A stretch of 64,000 nt of DNA, taken from assembly GCA_034440575.1 (NCBI GenBank), contig JAOTOL010000425.1, positions 1 to 64,000 of the forward strand, in the 5' to 3' direction. The notes beneath the pieces are model-generated. The model was given only the letters and a program-made list of their open reading frames with translations. It had not been told where the DNA came from and did no database searches. Position 1 is the first letter of the stretch. Each line of letters begins with the position of its first letter. The translations under genes and the position numbers were made by a program. This DNA is from Imbricaverruca yamaguchii (Eukaryota > Arthropoda > Thecostraca > Neoverrucidae). Shown here in pieces: positions 1 through 12,381 of the stretch.

Positions 1-1994
1 GCCGACGTGGTCAGCAAAATTCTGATACGCACATGACGGCACACGTGGCCGGCTGAACATAACAAAACTTTGGATTTCAGCCACTTCCCTTTTCAATGCC
101 ATTTTCAGACACTTCAATTAATTTCAATTCCAGTGTATTTCAATTTTTCAGATTTACCATTGCTAAAAATGATATTTTGGTGACTAATGTTGCACGAAAA
201 TTCGCAAGTTCCACTACTTATCTCTAACTATGAACATTTAGTTTTATGTCGTATATGTTGGACCTGATTCACTATCACCATAGTGAATCAGGTCGAACAA
301 TTCCAGAGCAATGTTTTAAGTATGTTTAACGTTGCCTTCTTGTAGCACGAAAAATATAAATTATCGGACGATGGGTTTATGGTAGCAAAGATGATGAACA
401 TGCAATTTCATTTCCCATGCTATCCTGTTTTATGGGGACACATTCCCCCAGACCGGGAAATGCGTCCCTCTGAAAAGGTTCCAGTCTTCCCGCTCGCATT
501 TTTCAGCTTGAGGCGCGTCTATTAAATAAAAAGGCTCCCCTTGGAAGGAAAGGCGCCCCTTGGGGAAGAGCCGAGTGCATCCCGCCCCCCTCGAATTTTG
601 CAGCGAGAGGCGCCACTTCAGGCGCTTTCACAGTGGAGCCGATCCAAAGAAATGGCGCCTCTCCAGACAGGTGCCCACATGATGATTCCTGGGTTCTACA
701 CCTGATTACAACATTGCTCTCTCGCGATTATGAACTCGGGCTGGTTATAAAATTGTGCGCATTCACGTGTGGCTTCTCTTGCAAATTTGACAACTACAGT
801 TGAGTCATTAAGAGGAAATCGGTCAAACTGAAAAGAAAGTTATATGTTTTGTATGTCCGTAACAGCAAGGTGGCAGCGTAAATTAGAAACCAGCGATGAG
901 AGCACCGTCCGAACAGGTTACGACGGATTTCTTGGGAGCCCCTAGTCATATAGGATACGAGTGACTGCTATCACAAAGGCTGCAAACAAATATAGATCTG
1001 ACCATCCTATTCCTACTACACTCAATAATTGTAAGCACGCCGGACCTTCACCATTTTTGAAATTACTTCGATATCTCAACATTCTTATCCCGTACGGCAA
1101 GCCACGTCAAGTGGTACCCACATGATGCAAATTGAAGCCATAACCATGAAACGCAAGGACTCTGAAAATTAACACACGCCCTGGAGGGAGGGGGCGAAAT
1201 TCGCCTACCCCTCCGTTTTTCGTACATCACTCCAGATAGTTACTGGCAGATAAACACCATTGTTTGCGTACCTGCTTAGAATTGACAGGCGCGTTGCTTA
1301 AAGCATGTAAAACGGAAATCGGCCAACAAATTTCGAGTTAGGGGCCGTTAAAGTCCAAAAATATCGCAGCGCCAATCCACAAAAATCGTAGCTGATGCGC
1401 TTCCCATAGATTGGCAAAAGGGAAATGTTCTTGGCAACACCGGGGACTTGTTTCATGTATATTATTATGCCATATAGATTCAAAGTTATGTTAAGTCGCC
1501 GAGGTCAAGTTAGGTCTAGTTCATGACAGGTTAATGGAACCAAACTTGATCAACTGGAATGCTGTCATAAATGCAAATAACTGCCATGCGGTTGATGTCA
1601 CTTTGCATGTTATTCCCTGCACATCTTGAAAACTACTGTTTGTCATTGTGTACCTAAGCGCTTCCATGCTTTATTCATGTACTTCACTCCATTCTTTGCG
1701 AAGCCGATTGCGACGAGCCGCCCAATGGAGATGTCAGGGGGCGGTCCGGTTACAGTAACCGCAGCAGGTAATGTCCCGATAAATTGCTGCTATATAGATG
1801 ACCTGATGTCAAATGTCGGGTCTAGCATCTGTACTGCATCAGTAGTAATGTTCAAAACACATTGATGCCCATTTTGGAGCGTTCAAACACAATCACAGCG
1901 ATCCATAACAATGACAAGCCAAGCCACGCAAAACCAGAACATTTTGACATATTTTGACCTAGTATGTCCTGGAAGATATTGGCCATGACATTTC
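1..1994 (+). repeat. Left arm of long inverted repeat 1 (family A)
   Basis: The first 1,994 bases reappear as the reverse complement at 7102-9100 with only scattered substitutions and small indels (about 95% alike by eye). The inner edge is sharp, ending at a shared TGGCCATGA(C/A)ATTTCC. The outer edge runs to the first base, so the arm may continue outside the window. No long ORF is preserved; the arm looks non-coding. Diverged relatives lie at 27690-28250 and 43880-44160, so this is a dispersed family, probably a non-autonomous element or foldback unit. No transposase was seen. Confidence 0.85.
261..294. repeat. 15-bp stem hairpin in IR1 left arm
   Basis: GACCTGATTCACTAT, a four-base loop CACC, then its exact reverse complement. 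The same hairpin is kept in the other arm at 8808-8841. Confidence 0.9.
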
Positions 1995-2145
1995 CACACA
2001 ATAGAGTTCACTATCGTACCCATCTACCCTGCGAATTTCGTTTCACCAGCTTTAATAGGAGCCGTGAACTTAAGGGCGGAATCCGCCCCCCCCCCCATCC
2101 AGTGCGTGTAATTTTCAGACGCTCTCCAGGGCGCATGTTAAACTA
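1995..2145 (+). repeat. Family A inner module with CCGCC palindrome
   Basis: Past the left arm the sequence carries TTTAATAGGAGCCG, then GGGCGGAATCCGCCC (a near palindrome), a C-rich run and CAGGGCGCATGTTAA. The same order, or its reverse complement, occurs at 27690-27740, 34183-34290 and 43880-43975. This marks it as a module of the family rather than unique DNA. Confidence 0.65.
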
Positions 2146-3440
2146 ATCTTTGACCTTGTGGTTTGATCTGATATGCCCCAGATTGAAATGCTACTCCAGA
2201 GTTTCCCACGGGCTATCTCTTGATACCAAGCATGGGTAGCTTTTGGAGAAAACGAATGAACGTTGGGCGACAGAAGAAATGAGTTCGACCTTTGACTTTG
2301 AAAATTAAAGTGATTTATGAACAGTTTGATGGAGTACGACACGACACGTTGAGTCACTCTACTTGATGAGAATTGAAGACATAGCGACGAAGCGCGAGGA
2401 CGTCGAACCATTTAAACCAACCTTCAGTCTTGTGCTTTGACGGTGACATTGATCCGGTTTGAAATGTTGCTTGAGGTGCGCCACGGGCTATTGTTTGGTA
2501 TCAAATGCGAGTAGGTTAGGGCGAAGAAGAAAATGCGAGGCGACTAAGGAAATCGGTTTGACCTTTGACCTTAGAAATTAGTTATATTTGGTAGCATTAT
2601 GCTACGGCACAAGCCACGTCGAGTGACACCCACTTGGTGCAAATTGAAACCATAGCGACCAATCGCGAGGAATTGGAAAAATTAATACTAGCCTTTGAGC
2701 TTTAGGATTGATCTTGCCACATCCTGGTTTAAAAATGTTACTTGAGGGTTCACCATGGGCTGTCGATTGATAATGGATCGTGGTAGGCTTGGGCGAAAAC
2801 CACAAAAAAAATATGAGGCAACCGAGGAAATCAACTTGAATTTTGATCCGTCAAGACTATTTATAAATTTAAACTTTCTGATAATGCACAACAAGACAAC
2901 ACAAGTGACACAATACGAATGACATCCATTTTCTGCAAATTGAAGCAATAGCGACAAAACGCGAGGACATCGAAGAACTGAATCACACCTTTGACCTTGA
3001 CCTGTCCCGGTTTGAAATGTTACTCGAGTGTTCACCACTGATTATTGCCTGATGTCAGATTTTGATAGGTTTGAGAGAAAAAGAAGAAAATAGGCGATCG
3101 ATGGATCAGCTTGGCCTTTTCTCTTGAAAAAAATAGATTGCTTAGCTTTCTGATACTGCATAGCAAGCCACATTGAATGATCCTCATTTGATGCAAATTG
3201 AGGCGAATGCAACCGATTCTCCCGTTCGGTCAATATGACTTCAATGTCACCATCTAATAAATCAAGCTAACATTTGACCTAGTAGTTTGACCTTGACATG
3301 TGCCGATTTGAAATGTTGCACGACGGTTCACCACAGGCTATTGCTTGATACCAGATGTGGGCAGTTGTGGGTGAAAAAATTGGAGACGACTGAAGAAACC
3401 GGTTTGCGTTGAACCTTGACCGTTAAAGTTACATTGTGAG
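2146..3440 (+). repeat. Degenerate ~280-bp satellite (family B), about 4.5 units
   Basis: An anchor like GTTTGAAATGTTGCTTGAGG, then a CACGGGCTATTGCTTGATACC-like segment, recurs near 2181, 2458, 2729, 3010 and 3305, a spacing of 271-295 bases. Each unit also has a TTTGACCTTGAC-like segment, a CAAGCCACGTCGAGTGACACC-like segment and a GCAAATTGAAGCCATAGCG-like segment in fixed order. Units are visibly diverged, so the array is old. Two more units lie at 37920-38410, and part of a unit lies in the IR1 arms near 1095-1170. Confidence 0.8.
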
Positions 3441-3997
3441 ACCTATGTAGTTCCTTCCGGCGTGTTCAGTACAGGCAGAAGCATTCGTGGCAATTGATTC
3501 GAACGATCTTAAAACCGTCGCGGAATGCCGATGCCATTACAAATACGCCTCTGGCGAACTCGTCACTGAATACGAATACGAATACGACATTAACTAGACA
3601 TACGTGCTTACGGCTCCCCATGACTTCCCTCTATAGTCTCGAAGGTACCCAAGAACACCTAGTCACATTTGTTCAAGATATATCAATATATAAGCAGGTG
3701 AATGCAACCTAAGACGTATAAAGCCCTGCGATAATGCAAATTTGTTCCCTAGCAGAGCACAATTTTCTACCCAAGTGAAAACAGAAGATGGTGAAGGTTC
3801 ATGTTCTCCAATAATTGGCTGGAAGCAAAAAAACGTTTCCTGATTTATAATTCGGATATTTTGCAACTACAGATAGCCTGTGAAGCTCGTTGATTGCCTA
3901 GGTCGGCTTTTAGTATTGTTGGTGATTCTCTGACATACATATTTTCACTTCATAAATGACTAAGTAGAATTTTGCAGAGATGATACTCAGGTAGCTG
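3441..3997. other. No gene recognised
   Basis: AT-rich low-copy sequence between satellite B and a short dispersed repeat. Only short ORFs without family features. Nothing else supported. Confidence 0.5.
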
Positions 3998-4093
3998 AGG
4001 ATGAGGGGACACGACAAAATTGAGGGGGCAAATCGTCACTTCTCAGAAATTGGGGGACATGTCCCCTCTCCAGCCCCCGCAATGGTTACACCC
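3998..4093 (+). repeat. Short dispersed GGGGACA-rich repeat (family D)
   Basis: About 95 bases containing GGGGACACGACAAAATTGAG, AAATTGGGGGACA and ending in GGTTACACCC. It matches, in reverse, 48459-48560 with the same order of blocks. It is probably a fragment of an unidentified mobile element. Confidence 0.6.
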
Positions 4094-4701
4094 ATGCAGC
4101 ACACCAATAGTTAATCCCTGATTCCGAAGCAGGGGGGCAATTACAAACGAAATGTCATCATAGATAAGGAATCAAATTGTTAGGCACCAAAAGTGTGTAA
4201 ACACTTGCATTCGTAGCGGAGTACAATCTAAGCATACATGGGAGGAATATACAACTTGCAATGTCTTCATAGCCATGAAAAGGTTCTTAAAATGAATGAC
4301 TATTATTTCAAGAAATTACCAACGTTTCGGATTTGATACTCAACTGCTGATATATGGTGATCAAGTCTGAAGCACAAAACGTCGGTAATGTAGTGAAACA
4401 ATTGAACTTTTGAATGTACTGTCCCAAAAGATTGAGGGCGAGGGGGACATTAATACCTTGCGGGGTGATAGTACGTGTCATCCCTTTCCCAAAATATGCA
4501 CCACACGACTGCTAATCGATAAGAACGTAGCTTATAAACGTCTATGAAACCTAAAGTGATCTGCCCTAAACTTTACTTCAATGACTCCTAGTTCCTCAGT
4601 TGAACACGGGTCATGTTTGCGTTGGTAGACGCACACCACCAGATGTTACGCCACACGTTCAGCAATGAAACCAACATTGGAGGGCCCTGAGCCTTAAGCC
4701 C
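4094..4701. other. No gene recognised
   Basis: AT-rich sequence with no convincing ORF, splice pattern or tandem repeat. A short G-rich block near 4436-4460 recalls family D but is too short to call. Confidence 0.4.
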
Positions 4702-5103
4702 TCAGTTGGCGCGATTTTTGGTCAGGTGCATCGATTTGTAAGCCTCAATGCAATTTGTTTTAAACTCCATTCGATATTTTGAAGGTCTCTTGTTTTTTAT
4801 GTAAACTGAACCATTCCGGAACCATGTGGAAGCTTTCAGGCCACGGTGCACTTTTTCAAGATCCATCGCGATTTTTTTCTCGGGGAGGATGGAGTCCAAC
4901 GATTTTGTGGACTCTGATACGATTTTCTTAGGCCGCGGCGCGTTTGTATGTGATGTAACCAGCTGTGACATGTGTGGGTTGTTGTTTGGATGTGAAAGCC
5001 AGGATGAGAATGTGAGTGTTTGGTTTGTTTGTAGGGGAGGGGGCCGGTACACCGAGGAGATCCCCTGGCTCGAAAACCTGCGAGCCAGTCTCTCCTCAGG
5101 CAT
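4702..5103 (-). pseudogene. Possible retroelement ORF1 C-terminal remnant
   Basis: A 133-residue minus-strand frame ends in a basic segment with STWFRNGSVYIKNKRP followed by a short tail. This resembles the end of ORF1 (nucleic-acid binding) proteins of some non-LTR elements, where a W-x-x-NG-x-hydrophobic-x-(K/R) strand lies near the C-terminus. The N-terminal part is Pro/Ser-rich with no zinc knuckle. No reverse transcriptase lies next to it. The assignment is inference; it could be a chance ORF or a decayed host exon. Confidence 0.3.
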
Positions 5104-5519
5104 CCTTTATTATCCCCTGAGATGTGTTGCGGTGTGTGTCTGGTGTTATGGTGACCTGTGTGTTTAAGAGGTGTCTGATCTGCTCTAAGATGTGTGCGTC
5201 CGTGGTGTAGCAGGCCTGGGTCAAGAGCTCCCCAGATTTTAGATGGCGTGCGTGTAGGGGAGCTTGTGTCCGACGGGTGACCTCAGTTTCCACCTCCCAA
5301 GGGTCGAGGCTGGTCATGGACCGACCATCGACCCAGCTAGGAGAACATGTAAGCCAATTAATAAAATCAGTTACTCAGTTTGCATGGGCCGGAGTAATTC
5401 GAATGTCTACCTTAAACAGCGCAGAGTCGCATTTATTGTCCCATGAAAACGTTTGTCATACGTTAATAACTTCTAATTCAGCGCGGGCTAACCTGCCCCA
5501 CCCCCCACCAAAGGATTTT

Positions 5520-5710
5520 AGCAATGGGAACACGGGGACGAGCAGCTTAGGGGTAAGTTGCTCGTCTCACAATCGAAAGGTTGTGGGTTCGAGTCTCACC
5601 TGTCGCTACTCTTCGCCCGCGACCAATCACCATGAGAGATTGGCGACGCTACATGACTCAACGGTCGATGTGTCGTAAAAACCAATGACCAACCGACTAG
5701 CAATGGGAAC
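5520..5710 (+). mobile_element. tRNA-derived SINE (SINE-1), copy 1, with target-site duplications
   Basis: The head contains an A-box-like segment before GGTAAGTTGCTCG and a B box GGTTCGAGTCTC, as in SINEs transcribed by RNA polymerase III. The body continues CTCTTCGCCCGCGACCAATC through to CCAATGACCAACCGACT. The 12-base direct repeat AGCAATGGGAAC flanks it at 5520-5531 and 5699-5710, the mark of target-primed insertion. No poly(A); the tail is short. It shares head and body with 14161-14328 and, more weakly, 15331-15475. Confidence 0.85.
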
Positions 5711-5711
5711 G

Positions 5712-7101
5712 GATTTAGGCTAGATTTGCGGTAAAAACAGAAAAGTGACTCATATCCGTGTCGCGTTAGACAAAAACAAAGTATTTTAATATACTTCCCT
5801 GTGGGCAATGAAAATGCTTCGAGGGAAGGTGAAGTTCAAGTGATGCTGGGGCTGGTGCGAAATCACCAATTATTTCGTGCTACCGTCGGCAACAGGCATA
5901 GCAATGCACACGTTAGTTCGTATTGAGAGCGTAATTCGAAGTTGTTCGAGCATGACAATTTGAATGGTTCCCCTATAGTTAGAAAAACTAGAACAATTAG
6001 GTATATTTAAGCATTGAATTCCATCTTATTAACCACAATTATAGCAAGCATGAATGCCTTCAAGCTGTAGTGATCGCTGAGGATGTAATATGGTATCAGT
6101 ACTACTTATTGTATTTTTAAATGTAATGAGGTGAAAGACATCATCATAGTAGATACTGTGATGCCAGTATGGGAAACTGCCTCTCTAACTTGAAAGTTGG
6201 GATGGCAGGGGTCCATCAACTTCCAAATACATGCTTTATTTTTACAGTTGGTAAAAATGTTTCAAACATACCCGATGTCCACAACAAAGCGGCCGAAGTC
6301 TAGCTGATTTTTGGATGTGCGGGCGTACTTTGGCATAACATCTACTGTGCCTACCTGGTGACTTCGTGTGATAAGCTCATGTTCTTCTGATCGCTACAGT
6401 CTTCATAACAATGGATGGGCCTGAGGTGAAGCAAACATTAATGACGTCATTGTTGCAATCATTGGATAGGGGAAACCTGGCCTAGTTCATACAATTTTAA
6501 CGAAACTCAATATAACTCATCACTTTGGAGGGGTAGCGAGGAGATTGCTGCACCTACGCCGAGCCTAAACCTGGTATCATCACGATATTTTGTTTTCGTG
6601 GCGTCCTCTGGGCTTTCCACCAGAGAGCAAATCATGGCGCAACTATCGGTTCATCAACTTACCCCGCAATAGGGTTAAATTGTTGCTGATGATGGGTTAA
6701 GTTGATATAATGTAGGTTAAGCAAACTATGTTATTAATATAGATGGTACTAGTTCGCTCATTTTGAAAGGTTCATATTTCACGCTTACAGTTACAATACT
6801 GGTGTGAGTCTTGACTGACCATAGCTAATGGTTTATGCCATTTATGGAATGCTCAAACGTTCATTCCATAGATATCTTGATACAGTTTTAGCAGACGCCT
6901 TATTAAAAGTAGGCAATTGTATGGTTATTTTGTTCCATTTCCAATCCATAAAACGTTGGAACAGGCTGTATGTTAAGCACGAATTTAAACACTTTTCACA
7001 GTTGCAAAGTTGAGAGAACATGGTAATGAGCTGACACTCAAAAAGTTAGCAAGTGGGCGACAGATTAGAAATTTAGGGCAAAGCAAGGTCACTTTTGGTC
7101 T
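5712..7101. other. No gene recognised (centre of IR1)
   Basis: AT-rich sequence between the SINE and the right arm of inverted repeat 1. Small ORFs only. No recognised protein, tRNA or tandem array. Confidence 0.45.
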
Positions 7102-9100
7102 GGAAATTTCATGGCCAATATCTTCAAGGACATACTATGTCAAAATATGTCAAAATGTTCTGGTTTTGCGTGGCTTGGCTTGTCATTGTTATGGATCGCT
7201 GTGATTGTGTTTGAACGCTCCAAAATGGGCATCAATGTGTTTTGGACATTACTACTGATGCAGTACAGATGCTAGACCCGACATTTGACCTCAGGTCATC
7301 TATATATCACCAATTTATCGGGCCATTACCTGCTGCGGTTACTGTAACCGGGCCGCCCCCTGACATCTCCGTTGGGCGGCTCGTTGCAATCGGCTTCGCA
7401 AAGAATGGAGTGAAGTACATGAATAAAGCATGGAAGCGCTTAGGTACACAATGACAAACAGTAGTTTTCAAGATGTGTAGGGAATAACACACAAAGTGAC
7501 ATCAACCGCATGACAGTTATTTGCATTTATGACAGCATTCCAGTTGATCAAGTTTGGTTCCATTAACCTGTCATGAACTAGACCTAACTTGACCTCGGCG
7601 ACTTAACATAACTTTGAATCTATATGGCATAATAATATACATGAAACAAGTCGCTAGTGTTGCCAAGAACATTTCCTTTTGCCAATCTATGGGAAGCGCA
7701 TCAGCGCCGATTTTTGTGGATTGGCGCTGCGAGATTTTTGGACTTTAACGGCCCCTAACTCGAAATTTGGTGGCCGATTTCCGTTTTTCATGCTTTAAGC
7801 AACGCGCCTGTCAATTCTAAGCAGGTACGCAAACAATGGTGTTTATCTGCCAGTAACTATCTGGAGTGATGTACGAAAAACGGGAGGGGTAGGAGGATTT
7901 CGCCCCCCCCACCCCCTCCAGGGCGTGTGTTAATTTTCAGAGTCCTTACGTTTCATGGTTATGGTTTCAATTTGCATCATGTGGGTACCACTTGACGTGG
8001 CTTGCCGTACGGTATCAGAATGTTGAGATATCGAAGTAATTTCAAAAATGGTGAAGGTCCGGCGTGCTTACAATTATTGAGTGTAGTAGGAATAGGACGG
8101 TCAGATCTATATTTGTTTGCAGCCTTTGTGATAGCAGTCACTCGTATCCTATATGACTAGGGGCTCCCCAAGAAATCCGTCGTAACCTGTTCGGACGGTG
8201 CTCTCATCGCTGGTTTCTAATTTACGCTGTCACATTGCTGTTACGGACATACAAAACATATAACTTTCTTTTCAGTTTGACCGATTTCCTCTTAATGACT
8301 CAACTGTAGTTGTCAAATTTGCAAGAGAAGCCGCACGTGAATGCGCACAATTTTATAACTAGCCCGAGTTCATAATCGCGAGAGAGCAATGTTGTAATCA
8401 GGTGTAGAACCCAGGAATCATCATGTGGGCACCTGTCTGGAGAGGCGCCATTTCTTTGGATCGGCTCCACTGTGAAAGCGCCTGAAGTGGCGCCTCTCGC
8501 TGCAAAATTCGAGGGGGCGGGTTGCACTCAGCTCTTCCCCAAGGGGCGCCTTTCCTTCCAAGGGGAGCCTTTTTATTTAATAGAGGCGCCTCAAGCTGAA
8601 AAATGGGAGCGGGAACACTGGAACCTTTTCAGAGGGACGCATTTCCCGGTCTGGGGGAATGTGTCCCCATAAAACAGGATAGCATGGGAAATGAAATTGC
8701 ATGTTCATCATCTTTGCTACCATAAAACCATCGTCCGATAATTTATATTTTTCCTGCTACAAGAAGGCAACGTTAAACATACTTAAAACATTGCTCTAAA
8801 ATTGTTCGACCTGATTCACTATGGTGATAGTGAATCAGGTCCAACACATACGACATAAAACTAAACGTTCATAGTTAGAGATAAGTAGTGGAACTTGCTA
8901 ATTTTCGTGCAACATTAGTCACCAAAATATCATTTTTCGCAATGGTAAATCTGAAAAATTGAAATGCACTGGAATTGAAATGAATTGAAGTGTCTGAAAA
9001 TGGCATTGAAAAGGAAGTGGCTGAAATCCAAAGTTTTGTTATGTTCAGCCGGCCACGTGTGTGCCGTCATGTGCGTGTCAGAATGTTGGCTGACCACGTA
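7102..9100 (-). repeat. Right arm of long inverted repeat 1 (family A)
   Basis: Reverse complement of 1-1994 along its whole length. The arms differ by scattered substitutions and small indels, so they are not an exact recent copy. Immediately outside lies a strong GC-rich hairpin (9109-9144). Confidence 0.85.
8808..8841. repeat. 15-bp stem hairpin in IR1 right arm
   Basis: Same hairpin as 261-294 with loop GGTG; the stem is perfectly kept in both arms. Confidence 0.9.
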
Positions 9101-9108
9101 CTCAGCTA

Positions 9109-9144
9109 GGTCCAGCCGGCCACGTGTACGTGGCCGGCTGGACC
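9109..9144. repeat. Perfect 17-bp GC-rich hairpin at IR1 outer edge
   Basis: GGTCCAGCCGGCCACGT, two bases GT, then the exact reverse complement. It lies eight bases outside the last base matching the left arm. A terminal hairpin is common at ends of foldback or Helitron-like elements, but no element type is proved here. Confidence 0.85.
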
Positions 9145-10196
9145 TATATCAAAATCCCATGATCAAAAATGAAGAAAATATGTACTTTTGAATGATCTAC
9201 ATTCGTCCAGTACACTTTACAATTACCAACGTTATTTGAATATAATTGTTAATCTGAAAGAAAAGTTTTCAACAAAATGTTTCAAAAGTTGCACAAAAGA
9301 TGCGACATGGGGGCTTTCTCCGCCGGTATTTTGGGATATTTGGATATTAATATCAATATTTGCTATGGCAAAATGTTGTTTCCGAGACGCGAACTCCGAA
9401 TCACCGGCTTGAATTACATGCTTATGGTATTATAATGGGCATCGCAACAACTCAGAAGGTAAGACAATACCGTCATATCACCCTACTTCACCGATTCAGG
9501 AGAAACCACAATTTGTGTAAGAAAACAAAATGTGGAAAAAATCCCCAAAACTATGAGAATTCCTAAGTGGCCCACGACCCCTGATCCCATATTCACCCAA
9601 AACAAATCGGTCAGCGATTTTCCAAACCAAACTCCGAATCGCCCACTCGGGGCAAACGCGCCAAGTCAACTCCTAATCACCCACTTAGGCTTCCCTAACT
9701 TTTCATCAGCGACACCGTGACTGGTTCGCGACGCGAACCGTCCACTTTCGCGCCACAGACGCTGCGCTTTCTCCGTTTACTTCCCAAGACAGCTGATCAA
9801 TGGCGTCACCAGGGTACGACTAGTCGGCATATTCATGGCGGACAATGCAAATATTGCGCGAGAATCACAATGTATTCAACATTTTAGGTAGCCATCAAAT
9901 CTGATACAAACAGGTCTGAGCAGGGTGTTCGTACTCTGCATCCGCCACTGCGCCGCATATCAGCTTCCCACGGGGCGCCGGCCGGTTTCCGACGTCTGAA
10001 AAGTTAACAATGTGCGTACACAGAAAAATCGTATTCAACGACACATCCTGTCATCTAGTGAGAAATATTGTTGTCTATACTTTAACGTCCAATCGCATGA
10101 CATTCATTCAATATCCGTTTCTATAATACCTAGACCGTGCTGCTACCTAGCGATAGCTATCCGAAATGATGCTTCTATAAAATTATGTAGTTCTTG
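9145..10196. other. No gene recognised
   Basis: Low-copy sequence with short ORFs only. No splice-consistent conserved peptide was seen. Confidence 0.4.
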
Positions 10197-10528
10197 AATC
10201 TGTGGAGGTTATGACCGCTTCGGAGTTGTGGAGGTTATGACCGCTCCGTACTTGTGGAGGCTGCAACCTGTGGGGATTACGACCTGTGGAGGTTATGACC
10301 TGTGGATGTTATGACCGCTTCGGAGTTGTGGAGGTTACGACCTGTGGAGGTTATGACCGCTGCGGACTTGTGGAGGTTACGACCTGTGGAGGTTATGACC
10401 GCTGCGGACTTGTCGAGGTTGTGACCTGTGGAGGTTATGACCTGTGGAGTTTACGACCGCTGCGATGTGTTGAATTTGTGGAGGTTGTGACCTGTGGAGG
10501 TTACGACCTGTGGAGGTTATGATACGTC
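10197..10528 (+). repeat. CTGTGGAGGTTATGACC minisatellite
   Basis: A CTGTGGAGGTTA(T/C)GACC core recurs many times, alternating with GCT(T/G)CGGA(G/C)TTGTGGAGG. The open frame across it (10286-10522) is low-complexity repeat translation, not a gene. Confidence 0.85.
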
Positions 10529-11639
10529 TCCGTCGAGGCCAGTGTCTATTGCGACCCTTCCCCTCTGATCAAGTAACCCCGGCGCCGTCGACCGCCGTCG
10601 ACCGCCGCGGACGCCGCTGTCTCTGGTGTCTGACGGAAGTTGACGTGTCAGTGTCTGACGGTCGGATGTGGCCGTTATGGGTGTATGATGATGTGACAGC
10701 TTGTTCTGGGCCGTAGCGCCACGAACTACCGGCTGCCTGCGGCAGTGTGGTTTCAGTTTACGTAAACATGTTTTGGGTTAATGTGTCTGTCGCCAGTCGT
10801 AGAGTCGGTCGACCGGGGCCGAGGCTCAGAGGTGTCTGAGCTGACGGAATGTCTGATACAGTCTGACACACTGCTGTAGGGCATCGAGTCCGGGCATTGC
10901 TCTGGTTAGTTCAGAGCCGCGTGACGATGACGTGTCTCCTGGCGTGTGGCCAAGGGCGGTTGCCCTGAGAAGCTATATAGCCGCCGAGCGAGACGGATCG
11001 CTCTCTGTTTGGACCTCACCTGACTCTCTCTCTCTCTCTCTATCTATCTGTCGCTCACTCTGCGTGGACGCCGCAGGGCGGCTGGCTGTGGTCAGCCGCC
11101 CCGGGCTGACTACTGCAGGTATGTCTGGTACTAACTGTTTGAAACCGCTGTATAACTGTCAAGATGTAAGCTTGTAAGACGGGAGTAGTATGTTTGAAGA
11201 TCGATCTGTGTAACACGGCGTGTGTTGGAACCTCGGGTCGCTACTAAATATCGAGGAACAAAATGTTCTTGGAAAGTCGAATTTATTGGGAGAAATTCCC
11301 CTTTCAGTCTCAATATGATTTTTGGATAGTAAGCGAGACCATTACATTATTTTCTGGCCCTATTCCTCTAGCGTTTTCCGATGATATCCGGTTCGCATTC
11401 TTGCACCGCTTAGTTTAGAAATTAGAGGTGGATCCTTTAACAACCCCCTCCCCAAGAACCTGGGCGAGATCATTTATAACGCTTTTACAAACTTTTAAAC
11501 TGTGTCACGCTGGGCAGAATCAACGTGACGCAACAAGACAGACACATCAAACACATGATCCAGTGGGCTTCCCAGCCGACAAGACTGAGGCATATGTTAA
11601 TCACGGGAGCCTGCTGGCTGCGCAGCTGACTGCAACGTT
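10529..11639. other. GC-rich low-copy sequence, no gene recognised
   Basis: Contains a short CT dinucleotide run near 11022-11045 and TGTCTGA-type short motifs. No conserved protein recognised. Confidence 0.4.
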
Positions 11640-11765
11640 CGTCTGTCCGTCCGTGTCTGTGCAGACATCCGTCCGTGTCTGTGCAGACATCCGTCCGTGT
11701 TTGTGCAGACGTCCGCCCGTGTTTGTGCAGACGTCCGCCCGTGTTTGTGCAGACGTTCGTCCGTC
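11640..11765 (+). repeat. GTCCGTGT(C/T)TGTGCAGAC 21-22-bp minisatellite
   Basis: About five units of (G/C)TCCGTGTCTGTGCAGAC(A/G) in tandem from 11660. Long ORFs on both strands here are repeat translations. Confidence 0.85.
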
Positions 11766-11814
11766 ATCGTACGGATGCAGTTGGAAAATTCCAACATCCT
11801 GGCAGAATCCTAGT

Positions 11815-11960
11815 GTGGTGGTCGTGGTGTGGTGTGGTGTGGTGTGGTGTGATGGTGTGGTGTGGTGGTGTGGTGGTGTGGTGTGGTGGTGTGGTGGTGT
11901 GGTGGTCGTGGTTTTGTGTGGTGGTCGTGGTGTGGTGGTGTGGTGTGTTGATTGTAGTGT
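11815..11960 (+). repeat. GGTGT/GGTGGT microsatellite
   Basis: Nearly continuous GTGTGGTGGTGTGGT repeats over about 145 bases. Overlapping ORFs encode only low-complexity V/W/C/G or H/T/P tracts. Confidence 0.9.
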
Positions 11961-12270
11961 GTTGATTCCTGCTTGTATATTTGTCTTCGCAGCGCAACAC
12001 TGCAAATGCTAGTGTGATCACCGCTTTACAATGTATTTAACATCTAGCTTGCGTTTTGCATAGTACTGTAGAGACTCACGGAACAAATTGGTACGGTGTG
12101 TATCTGCGATCTCCCACCTTACTGTGACAAAAAGCACCGCATACCTCCGAACACTCACAGCTATGTTTTCCAGCGAAATCGTACATGGGCACCAGACACT
12201 GGAACTGTTTTTCAGTTCAAAAGAGCCCTGCAATGGGAGCACCTCCACCAATAATCTGCACACTCAGTAA

Positions 12271-12328
12271 GCCGGCACCAGTTCTGGTGCTGGTCTGGCA
12301 CCAGTTCTGGTGCAGTTCTGGTGCCGGC
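12271..12328. repeat. GGCACCAG palindromic minisatellite in annexin 3' flank
   Basis: The outer stem GCCGGCACCAG (12271-12281) pairs with CTGGTGCCGGC (12318-12328), and internal copies of CACCAGTTCTGGTG can pair among themselves. It lies 54-111 bases past the annexin stop codon, so it probably falls in the 3' UTR and could fold in the mRNA. Confidence 0.75.
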
Positions 12329-12381
12329 TGTTCTGGTGATGCACGACACTTCAGTGGCGATCCCCGTAGTGGTCTCTGCCG

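Noticed and set aside
5277..5678. 133-codon plus ORF
   Set aside because: Ends inside SINE-1; a similar peptide at 14300 comes from the other SINE copy, so it is SINE translation.
10286..10522. 78-codon ORF of repeated E-V-x-T-C-G-G-Y-D
   Set aside because: It is translation of the CTGTGGAGGTTATGACC minisatellite; other frames are equally open.
11428..12021. 194-codon plus ORF and 134-codon minus ORF
   Set aside because: Both run through a 21-bp minisatellite and a GGTGT microsatellite, giving low-complexity peptides; no conserved domain.
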